A stretch of DNA of 64,000 nucleotides from JBCCGR01 sp039029195. GTDB taxonomy: Bacteria > Pseudomonadota > Alphaproteobacteria > Rhizobiales > Rhizobiaceae. The notes under the pieces are model-generated. The model did not search any database, had not been told where the DNA came from, and saw only the letters and a program-made list of their open reading frames with translations. Shown here piece by piece: positions 14,408 through 21,671 of the stretch; the first letter of the stretch is position 1; the number at the start of each line of letters is the position of its first letter. A program made the translations under genes and the position numbers. Where the stretch lies: positions 1-64,000 of the forward strand of contig JBCCGR010000006.1 in the NCBI GenBank assembly GCA_039029195.1, written 5' to 3'.

Positions 14408-15769
14408 TTATTGCTGCCAGATTGGTTTCGATGTGTGCAAACGACGGGCTGGATGGTCCCAGGCGTGGGGGATACCTTCAATTTCCAACGGAAACCGCAC
14501 GCGTCGTGCCGGCCCCCAGTCCGTATTTTCGACATGGGGGTCAATATCCGCTTCACCCAACGGCGGCATGGCTTCGTTGATGCGGCTCAGCCGATGTTGC
14601 GAAAGAACATTTGCGGTCTTTGCCAGCGACAGTTTTGCCGAGAGAACGGTTCCAGTTTCGCGCCTCATCCTCAGCGCATGAAGCACGGAAGTCGCCAGCA
14701 GATAACCAGTCGCATGATCCAATGCCTGAACGGGGAGGGGGGTTGGCACGTCAGATTTCGCCATCGCCATTCCATAGTTTGCGATGCCTGAATTCATCTG
14801 TACAAGGCTGTCATATCCACGTCGGTTGACCCATGGCCCGCTCCAGCCATAAGCGTTGAGACGCACGTTGATAAGACGCGGATTGATCTCCGCTAGATCC
14901 TCTTCGCTGAAACCGAGACCTGCCAGCGCATCGGCGCGATAGCCATGAAGCAGCACATCAGCGGTGCGCAGAAGGGTGGTCAGTCGTTCTATCCCAGCTT
15001 CAGTCTTTAGATTGAGGGTTGCGCAGGACTTGCCCAAAACGACCTCAGGGATAACCGCGCCTTCATCCCAACCCGGAGGGTCGATACGCAGCACTTCCGC
15101 GTCAAATCCAGCAAGAAATCGACCAGCCACCGGGCCAGCCAATACGCGCGTCAGATCCAGAATCCGAATGCCGCTCAGTGGTCGGTCCGCTGGTGCGGTC
15201 CAAGGGTCGGCATCGACTTTGCTACGCTTCGTCCAGTGGACAATTGGTTCCCGGGCGATCGCTTTCCCGGTCGGATGCTGTTGCCAATCATCAATCGAGC
15301 GCATGAAGGCCGCACAGCCGCCAGCTTCGACAATTGCGGTTTCCAACGCTTCTCCGTCCCAATGCGCGACTGATTTTGCAATCGCCTGCTTGTCGTCATG
15401 ATCGCCCAGCACCGAGCAGGCTGCTTTGCGGTGGTGGCGCGCGTTGGTGTGTAACTTTATCCAACCGTCCTTGCAGGCATAGTCTCCAGCAATGGTGTCC
15501 CAGATGGGGGGCAACTCCCATCCCTGTGGCTGAATGCTCATTCCAAACCAGAGCGATGCAAATCTTGAATTAACTTCTACTGATGGTGCCGCGCCTCCGT
15601 CCGCCAGTCGCGCTAGTGCGAGGCCTGAAAGACCCACGGACGCATTCGCCAAAGCGGTCGTTTCAAACCAGGACGGCAACTCTCCGGTCTCTTTGATCTG
15701 AAGAGTGTCGAGGTGATCTGACAGACCATCAAATTCAGCGGCAAGTTGGTGGATAAACGGGTTCTGCAT
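14408..15769 (-). CDS. CoA-transferase family III protein with circularly permuted domain order
   Basis: A 453-residue CaiB/BaiF-type protein. Canonical members begin with LSGIRVLDLTRVLAGP; here LSGIRILDLTRVLAGP sits near residues 198-213. The first 195 residues carry what is normally the later small domain, recognisable by DGWIKLHTN near 101 and an EAGGCAAFMRS segment. The catalytic Asp is in ALDHATGYLLA (about D351), followed by the usual helix ending the large domain. It probably transfers CoA between acids. The ATG at 15769 is preferred to a GTG at 15787, although GGAGG lies 11 bases upstream, a little far. Confidence 0.82.
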   Translation of the reverse strand: MQNPFIHQLAAEFDGLSDHLDTLQIKETGELPSWFETTALANASVGLSGLALARLADGGAAPSVEVNSRFASLWFGMSIQPQGWELPPIWDTIAGDYACKDGWIKLHTNARHHRKAACSVLGDHDDKQAIAKSVAHWDGEALETAIVEAGGCAAFMRSIDDWQQHPTGKAIAREPIVHWTKRSKVDADPWTAPADRPLSGIRILDLTRVLAGPVAGRFLAGFDAEVLRIDPPGWDEGAVIPEVVLGKSCATLNLKTEAGIERLTTLLRTADVLLHGYRADALAGLGFSEEDLAEINPRLINVRLNAYGWSGPWVNRRGYDSLVQMNSGIANYGMAMAKSDVPTPLPVQALDHATGYLLATSVLHALRMRRETGTVLSAKLSLAKTANVLSQHRLSRINEAMPPLGEADIDPHVENTDWGPARRVRFPLEIEGIPHAWDHPARRLHTSKPIWQQ

Positions 15770-15824
15770 GCCCTTGATGTCCTCCACCGCCTAAACAACA
15801 CATACCATATGCTGAAAAGCAAAA

Positions 15825-15900
15825 TGGTGCCCCCACACGGACTCGAACCGCGGACCTACTGATTACAAATCAGTTGCTCTACCAGCTGAGCTATAAGGGC
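15825..15900 (-). tRNA. tRNA-Thr (anticodon UGU)
   Basis: Read on the minus strand it begins GCCCTTATAGCTCAGC, has the anticodon loop TTTGTAA (anticodon TGT), the T arm GGTTCGAGTCC and a genomically encoded CCA. The 7-bp acceptor pairs GCCCTTA with TGGGGGC, allowing G-U pairs. It is 76 bases long and decodes ACA and probably ACG. Confidence 0.95.
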
Positions 15901-16088
15901 ACGATTGCTCCGGACGACGTACATATGATGGACATACGATCAGGGACGGTGATTTTCCCCTGATCCGGCTCAATTCGCCTCTCCTATTCGCTTTTGGCTG
16001 TGTTCTCAATGTTTTTTTGGTCTGGAGATTCGATTTTCGAACGATGGCTTGCATCCGGCTGGAAATTCTCTAAGACACGCCCGGTCAC

Positions 16089-16172
16089 GCGGGTGTGGCG
16101 GAACTGGTAGACGCGCTGGTTTTAGGTACCAGTGTCTTTGACGTGGGGGTTCGAGTCCCTCCACCCGCACCA
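16089..16172 (+). tRNA. tRNA-Leu (anticodon UAG)
   Basis: GCGGGTG pairs with CACCCGC; the anticodon loop TTTAGGT gives anticodon TAG, and a class II variable arm (TGTCTTTGACGTG) is present. The T arm is GGTTCGAGTCC and CCA is encoded. It is 84 bases long, as expected for leucine tRNAs. No integrase or duplicated 3' end follows it. Confidence 0.95.
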
Positions 16173-16243
16173 TGACGGTTTCATTCTTACCATGAGACAT
16201 TGGCAGCAGGATTTCGCCACGGTGGCCGGCCGCTGAGGTTGGA

Positions 16244-17137
16244 TCAGGTTTCCAGCACTTTTTTCAATTCTTCCACGAATTTGCCCACGGCGACTGGCAA
16301 CGCACGTTGTCGCTCCTGACCGACAAACAGGAATGGTGAGACGGCGTCTCTTGCGTTGAGCGGAATGTGGACCAGAGAGCCATCGCTGGCCTGTCCGTCA
16401 ATGCCGACAGGGATGCTGAAAGCAATGCCACCACCTTCGCGCGCCAAGGCCTCCAGAAACGATGAATCGTTCGATTCCACGGCAGGCACCAGTTTCAGTC
16501 CCTTTGCGGACGTGGCGCCTTCAAGTTTCTCGCGGATTCCTTCACCGCGCGGTGACAAAAGCAAATCGTGCTGCAGGACCTCCATCAGGCCGACCGACTG
16601 GCGTTTCGCCAACGGATGGTCACCGCTGATCACACAGTGCAGCGGCTGCTGGATCAAAAGCAGAGACTGGAATTCCGCCATGCGAACCGGCTCAAGCACG
16701 ACGGCAATGTCAACCTCGTTGGTGGCCAGGGCTTCTTCAGCATCGCGCCTGTGCATTGAGCGGACATCGAATGTGACACCAGGAAATTCAGCGCGGTACT
16801 TTTGAATTTCGCGTGGCAAAAAATAGCGCGTTACGGTCCGCGTTGCAGCGATTCGCACATGACCTAGCCGGACGCCCTTCAAGTCAGCGATTCGCGATCG
16901 CACACGCTCCAGATCCGCCATTTGTGTGCGCACGTGCTGCACAAATATTTCTCCCGCGGCATTCATCCGCACGCCGGAGGAATGTCGCTCGAAGAGTTCG
17001 ACACCAAGCTCTTCTTCCATGGCGAGAATCCGCCGATTGAGAGCCGAGGCTGTGATGGAAAGCTGTTCCGCAGCCGCCCGGATAGAGCGGGTTCGCGCAA
17101 CGGCATCGATGTATTTCAGGGGGAGTGTGTGACGCAT
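16244..17137 (-). CDS. LysR family transcriptional regulator, divergent from nitrate genes
   Basis: A 297-residue LysR-type regulator. The N-terminal helix-turn-helix is IRAAAEQLSITASALNRRI (about residues 14-32), followed by LGVELFERHSSG and the C-terminal effector domain starting LGHVRIAATRTV. Longer readings in frame exist, but the LysR domain begins at the ATG at 17137. No strong ribosome-binding site is visible there. Position next to and divergent from the nitrate uptake and reduction genes suggests it controls them in response to nitrate, nitrite or a nitrogen metabolite. Other alphaproteobacteria use NasT/NasS, which are not in this window. Confidence 0.85.
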   Translation of the reverse strand: MRHTLPLKYIDAVARTRSIRAAAEQLSITASALNRRILAMEEELGVELFERHSSGVRMNAAGEIFVQHVRTQMADLERVRSRIADLKGVRLGHVRIAATRTVTRYFLPREIQKYRAEFPGVTFDVRSMHRRDAEEALATNEVDIAVVLEPVRMAEFQSLLLIQQPLHCVISGDHPLAKRQSVGLMEVLQHDLLLSPRGEGIREKLEGATSAKGLKLVPAVESNDSSFLEALAREGGGIAFSIPVGIDGQASDGSLVHIPLNARDAVSPFLFVGQERQRALPVAVGKFVEELKKVLET

Positions 17138-17151
17138 CAGTTCTGGGAAGT

Positions 17152-17200
17152 TTAGCAAACATGATGCGTTTTTTGCAGCACAGTTTGCAAAAATTAGCAA
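17152..17200. promoter_or_regulatory. LysR operator candidates between the regulator and nrtA
   Basis: TTAGCAA occurs at 17152-17158 and 17194-17200, and TTTGCAA at 17184-17190. The last two form a TTGC-N8-GCAA dyad, the interrupted-palindrome form typical of LysR-type sites. A further dyad, AACGCT-N10-AGCGTT, lies at 17209-17230, closer to nrtA. These all fall in the 180-base divergent region. No convincing NtrC or sigma-54 promoter is visible. Confidence 0.5.
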
Positions 17201-17318
17201 CAGACAGCAACGCTGAGCTAACCTAGCGTTTTCGAGAAATTGACGATGGCCTGTCCGCATCATCCTCCCAAGCATGATTCCTGGCTTGCCGATTTCTGGA
17301 AATAGGAGCGTTGTCTCG

Positions 17319-18701
17319 ATGCAAAATCTGAAATCAAAAATGCAAAAATTGGTCATCGCGACCACAACCTTGGCGATACTTGGCGGTGTGGCTGCCTTGT
17401 CGGCTTCTGCCGAACTGCTCGATGTCGAAAAGGACGAGCTGAAGTTCGGCTTCATCAAACTGACGGATATGGCGCCTTTGGCGATCGCCTATGAAAAGGG
17501 ATATTTCGAGGACGAAGGCCTGTTCGTCACCCTAGAGCCGCAGGCCAACTGGAAGGTGCTGCTAGACCGCACCATCACCGGTGAGCTCGACGGTTCCCAC
17601 ATGCTGGCCGGTCAGCCGCTCGCTGCGACCATCGGATTTGGAACAAAGGCTCACATCGTGACGCCGTTTTCGATGGACCTGAACGGCAACGGCATCACGG
17701 TTTCCAACGAAATCTGGGAGATGATGAAGCCGAACATTCCCGTTGGCGCGGATGGCAAACCCGTTCATCCCATCAAGGCCGATGCGCTGAAGCCGGTGGT
17801 TGAAAAATTCAAGGCCGAAGGCAAACCGTTCAACATGGGCATGGTTTTCCCGGTTTCCACCCATAACTATGAGCTTCGCTATTGGCTTGCAGCGGGTGGA
17901 ATTCACCCTGGCTTCTATTCCGAAACCGATACGTCTGGTCAGATCAAGGCGGATGCGCTCCTCTCTGTGACACCGCCACCGCAAATGCCGGCCACGCTCG
18001 AAGCGGGCACAATCTATGGCTATTGCGTGGGTGAACCCTGGAACCAGGCTGCCGTTTTCAAGGGCATCGGCGTTCCGGTCGTGACCGATTATGAAATCTG
18101 GAAAAACAATCCGGAAAAGGTGTTTGGCCTCACCAAGGAATTCACCGAGAAATATCCAAACACCACCCTGGCCATCACGAAGGCGCTAATTCGCGCTGCA
18201 AAGTGGCTCGATGAGAACGACAATGAAAACCGCATGGAAGCGGTGCAGATTCTGGCGCGCTCTGAGTATGTCGGCGCGGACGCGGAAGTGATTGCCAACT
18301 CCATGACCGGCACATTCGAATATGAAAAGGGCGACAAGCGCCCTGTGCCAGACTTCAACGTTTTCTATCGGTACTACGCGACCTATCCGTTCTACTCCGA
18401 TGCAATCTGGTACCTCACACAGATGCGCCGCTGGGGTCAGATCACCGAGCCGAAATCCGATGAATGGTTTCACGAAACCGCCAAGTCGGTTTATCGCCCG
18501 GACATCTACATGAAGGCCGCCGAGATGCTGATCGCCGAAGGCCATGTCGCCAAGGAAGATTTCCCATTCGGAACGGACGGCTACAAGGATCCGGTTCCGC
18601 CATCGGATATTATTGACGGCGTCCCGTACGACGGACGCAAGCCAAACGCCTACCTCGATTCCCTTAAAATCGGACTGAAGTCGGACGAGCCGGCCGGCTG
18701 A
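17319..18701 (+). CDS. nrtA: Nitrate/nitrite ABC transporter substrate-binding protein
   Basis: About 460 residues of the NrtA/CmpA family, with a signal peptide (region LVIATTTLAILGGVAALSAS) and a mature start at AELLDVEKDELKFG. The body has family segments FGFIKLTDMAPLAIAYEKG and MLAGQPLAATIGFG, and a C-terminal DAIWYLTQMRRWGQ. It captures nitrate in the periplasm for the permease encoded next. Size matches nitrate- rather than taurine-type binding proteins. The ATG at 17319 follows taggagcg by ten bases; an ATG at 17343 is a second option. First gene of the nitrate assimilation run. Confidence 0.88.
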   Translation: MQNLKSKMQKLVIATTTLAILGGVAALSASAELLDVEKDELKFGFIKLTDMAPLAIAYEKGYFEDEGLFVTLEPQANWKVLLDRTITGELDGSHMLAGQPLAATIGFGTKAHIVTPFSMDLNGNGITVSNEIWEMMKPNIPVGADGKPVHPIKADALKPVVEKFKAEGKPFNMGMVFPVSTHNYELRYWLAAGGIHPGFYSETDTSGQIKADALLSVTPPPQMPATLEAGTIYGYCVGEPWNQAAVFKGIGVPVVTDYEIWKNNPEKVFGLTKEFTEKYPNTTLAITKALIRAAKWLDENDNENRMEAVQILARSEYVGADAEVIANSMTGTFEYEKGDKRPVPDFNVFYRYYATYPFYSDAIWYLTQMRRWGQITEPKSDEWFHETAKSVYRPDIYMKAAEMLIAEGHVAKEDFPFGTDGYKDPVPPSDIIDGVPYDGRKPNAYLDSLKIGLKSDEPAG

Positions 18702-18720
18702 TCCCCACACAAAATCTTGA

Positions 18721-18747
18721 AACCGGGCGTGCCGATCGCCCGGTTTT
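18721..18747 (+). terminator. Stem-loop between nrtA and nrtB
   Basis: AACCGGGCG and CGCCCGGTT form a perfect 9-bp stem with a 7-base loop and a run of four T residues. Such hairpins after a binding-protein gene usually cause partial termination or protect the 3' end of the upstream message, giving more binding protein than permease. The reading frame of the next gene begins 22 bases later, so full termination is unlikely. Confidence 0.7.
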
Positions 18748-18768
18748 CCCGGTCCAACGCGACCAGAA

Positions 18769-19878
18769 ATGCCTGAAACCAAAAGTCGAGATACTCCCAT
18801 GGCCCACACTGCTGAAGCCGTCGTGCCAGAAGCCGCCCAGGCAAAGCGCGAAAAACTCTTCTCCTTCATCACAAGAATCAGCCGCTGGCTGGACGCGCTG
18901 GGCTTTGCCTGGCTGGTTCCGCTCCTGAAAATCGCTGCCGGCGACAGTCCGCGCGAACAGCTTTCCGTTCTCAAAACGGTTCTGGTGGTGCCGTTGATGG
19001 GCATCATCCTGTTTCTCGTGGCCTGGGGATATCTGGCCCCGAAGGTGCAGACCTCGCTTGGTGCGGTACCGGGGCCTGTTCAGGTCTGGGAGCAGGTGGA
19101 AGTTCTCTATGAAGACCATGTGCGGGAACGCGAGAAAGCGGTGGCGTTTTATGAACGCCAGGATAAACGCAACGCCAAGCTGATTGAAGCGGGCAGGGCC
19201 GATAAGGTCAAACACCGCAACTATACCGGCAAACCGACCTATCTCGATCAGATCGGTACTTCGCTCATCACAGTTGGGCTTGGATTTATCATCGCCACAG
19301 CGATCGCCGTGCCGCTGGGCATCGCCATGGGCCTCTCCGAGACCGTCAATGGTGCGGTGAACCCGCTTATTCAGATCTTCAAGCCGGTGTCGCCGTTGGC
19401 CTGGCTGCCGATCGTGACGATGATCATCTCTGCCACCTATGTGGCACCATGGCCATGGCTTCCAAAGGCACTGCTGATCTCGGCGATCACCGTGACCCTT
19501 TGCTCCATGTGGCCGACCCTCATCAACACTGCGTTGGGCGTGGCGTCGGTTGACAAGGACCTCATGAATGTGGGTCGGGTGCTCCAGCTTCCAACATGGA
19601 AAACTGTCACCAAGCTGGTGCTGCCGTCCTCCCTGCCGCTCATCTTCACCGGCCTTCGCCTGTCGTTGGGTGTGGGCTGGATGGTTCTGATTGCGGCTGA
19701 AATGCTTGCTCAGAACCCGGGTCTTGGAAAATTCGTCTGGGATGAATTCCAGAACGGTTCCTCAAGCTCGCTCGCCAAGATCATGGTAGCTGTCTTGACC
19801 ATCGGGATCATCGGATTCCTTCTCGACCGGGTTATGTACACCCTGCAGCAGGCCTTCACCTTCTCCACAAACCGATAG
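18769..19878 (+). CDS. nrtB: Nitrate ABC transporter permease
   Basis: About 369 residues. The C-terminal two-thirds is a BPD-type permease: TSLITVGLGFIIATAIAVPL near residue 164, then SPLAWLPIVTMI, and the cytoplasmic loop ALGVASVDKDLMNVGRVLQL that contacts the ATPase. The N-terminal 130 residues add one membrane span and a charged KAVAFYERQDKRNAKLIEAG stretch, longer than in short permeases but seen in rhizobial homologues. It works with NrtA and the fused ATPase encoded nine bases downstream. Starts at 18769 and 18799 are both possible; neither has a strong ribosome-binding site. Confidence 0.87.
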   Translation: MPETKSRDTPMAHTAEAVVPEAAQAKREKLFSFITRISRWLDALGFAWLVPLLKIAAGDSPREQLSVLKTVLVVPLMGIILFLVAWGYLAPKVQTSLGAVPGPVQVWEQVEVLYEDHVREREKAVAFYERQDKRNAKLIEAGRADKVKHRNYTGKPTYLDQIGTSLITVGLGFIIATAIAVPLGIAMGLSETVNGAVNPLIQIFKPVSPLAWLPIVTMIISATYVAPWPWLPKALLISAITVTLCSMWPTLINTALGVASVDKDLMNVGRVLQLPTWKTVTKLVLPSSLPLIFTGLRLSLGVGWMVLIAAEMLAQNPGLGKFVWDEFQNGSSSSLAKIMVAVLTIGIIGFLLDRVMYTLQQAFTFSTNR

Positions 19879-19887
19879 GAGCAGGTG

Positions 19888-21666
19888 ATGAGCATTCTGG
19901 AAGTGAAAGGCCTCGCCAAGGGATTTGGCGAGGGAACAGACCGAACAAGTGTCCTCAAGGACATCAATATCACTGTGGAAGATGGCGAATTCATTGCCAT
20001 CGTCGGTTTCTCAGGTTCCGGCAAAACCACTCTTATTTCAGCGATTGCTGGCCTTATTGATACTGATGGTGGAGAAATCCTGTTTCGGGGCAAGAAGGTC
20101 TCAGGACCAAGCCAGGAACGCGGCGTGGTGTTTCAGTCCTATTCGCTGATGCCTTGGCTTACCGTGGTCGGCAACGTGTCGCTTGCTGTGGATCAGGTGT
20201 TCAAGTCGAAATCGTCGGCTGAGCGCAAGGAAATGGTCGATACTTATATTGATATGGTCGGCCTTTCTCACGCGCGCGACCGAAAACCAGCCGAACTATC
20301 CGGCGGGATGCGCCAGCGTGTTGCGGTCGCCCGCGCTCTTGCCGTGCGGCCCGATCTCCTGCTGCTTGATGAGCCCCTGTCGGCGCTAGATGCGCTCACC
20401 CGCGCCAAGTTGCAGGATGAGTTTGCTGATATTTCCCAGCGAGAAAAGAAAACCATCATCCTCATCACCAACGATGTGGATGAGGCGATTCTTCTGGCAG
20501 ACCGCATCATTCCGCTGACACCTGGTCCTGATGCCACGCTTGGTACGGAATTCAAGGTGGATTTGCCGCGCCCCCGGGATCGCGGGTCGATGAACTCCGA
20601 CGAAGAGTTCATCCGATTGCGCGGGGCGGTCACCGAATATCTCATGCAGGTTGGCAATGGGCGCGGCGCAGATATTGATGCTGAACTGGTGCTTCCGAAT
20701 GTGGTGCCAATCACAGCGAGCACCGGGCAGGGCATTGATCTTCCGGCGGCCTATGTGGATGCCGCGAAGTCGCCGATTGAAAAGCGTTATCTCGACTTTT
20801 CGCAGATCACAAAAGTCTACCCCACGCCCAAGGGGCCACTCACGGTGGTGGACGAGTTTGATCTGAAAATGAACAAGGGTGAATTCATCACCCTCATCGG
20901 TCATTCGGGATGTGGCAAGTCCACAGTCTTGTCGATGGCCGCAGGCCTTAATCCGATCACCGGCGGAGGGATCTTTCTCGACGGCAAGCAGGTGACTGAC
21001 GCGGGTCCGGACAGGGCGGTGGTTTTTCAGGCCCCATCGCTGCTGCCCTGGATGACGGCCTACGGCAACGTCGCACTGGGGGTGGACAAGGTCTACCCCC
21101 GGGCGTCGGCGTCCGAACGACGAGACATTTGCGAATATTATCTTTCCCGCGTGGGATTGAGCGATTCCATGGATCGCATGGCTTCCGATCTTTCCAACGG
21201 TCAGAAACAGCGGGTTGGCATTGCGCGCGCCTTTGCGCTGTCGCCAAAGCTGCTTCTGCTCGATGAACCGTTTGGCATGCTTGATTCCCTCACACGATGG
21301 GAACTGCAGGATGTTCTCATGGATGTGTGGAAGCGGACCCAAGTCACCACGGTCTGTGTCACCCACGATGTGGACGAAGCCATTCTGCTTGCCGACAAGG
21401 TGGTGATGATGTCGAACGGGCCAAATGCCCGCATTGGCAACATCATGGATGTGGATCTTCCGCGTCCCCGCTCGCGCAAGGAACTGCTCGCTCACCCGGA
21501 TTATTACGCCTATCGCGAAGAGCTTCTGGATTTCCTTGAAGCCTATGAGGGCGGCGCTGATCCAAGCGAAGAGCAGCTTGAGAGCATCAAGGCAAAACGG
21601 GCAGCGCGTATTGCACGGCAATCGCAGAATGTTGCTGAAGCACCAATGATCGTAGCGGCGGAATAA
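19888..21666 (+). CDS. Fused tandem ABC ATPase of nitrate transporter (NrtC/NrtD-like)
   Basis: A 592-residue protein containing two complete ABC nucleotide-binding domains. Domain 1 has Walker A GFSGSGKTT (40-48), LSGGM (about 137-141) and LLLLDEPLSALD. Domain 2 has Walker A GHSGCGKST (338-346), LSNGQ (435-439) and LLLLDEPFGMLD. Unlike cyanobacterial NrtC there is no C-terminal substrate-binding domain. The H-loop of domain 1 reads ITND where His is expected (Asn about 195), while domain 2 keeps VTHD. It follows nrtB by nine bases with taggagcag as ribosome-binding site, and nirB begins five bases after its stop. Confidence 0.87.
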   Translation: MSILEVKGLAKGFGEGTDRTSVLKDINITVEDGEFIAIVGFSGSGKTTLISAIAGLIDTDGGEILFRGKKVSGPSQERGVVFQSYSLMPWLTVVGNVSLAVDQVFKSKSSAERKEMVDTYIDMVGLSHARDRKPAELSGGMRQRVAVARALAVRPDLLLLDEPLSALDALTRAKLQDEFADISQREKKTIILITNDVDEAILLADRIIPLTPGPDATLGTEFKVDLPRPRDRGSMNSDEEFIRLRGAVTEYLMQVGNGRGADIDAELVLPNVVPITASTGQGIDLPAAYVDAAKSPIEKRYLDFSQITKVYPTPKGPLTVVDEFDLKMNKGEFITLIGHSGCGKSTVLSMAAGLNPITGGGIFLDGKQVTDAGPDRAVVFQAPSLLPWMTAYGNVALGVDKVYPRASASERRDICEYYLSRVGLSDSMDRMASDLSNGQKQRVGIARAFALSPKLLLLDEPFGMLDSLTRWELQDVLMDVWKRTQVTTVCVTHDVDEAILLADKVVMMSNGPNARIGNIMDVDLPRPRSRKELLAHPDYYAYREELLDFLEAYEGGADPSEEQLESIKAKRAARIARQSQNVAEAPMIVAAE

Positions 21667-21671
21667 GTCCC

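Noticed and set aside
16089..16243. Integration site at tRNA-Leu
   Set aside because: No integrase, no direct repeat of the tRNA 3' end and no change in gene content follows.
17231..17318. NasT/ANTAR leader hairpins before nrtA
   Set aside because: The leader is short and lacks the paired hexaloop stems followed by a terminator that define NasT leaders.
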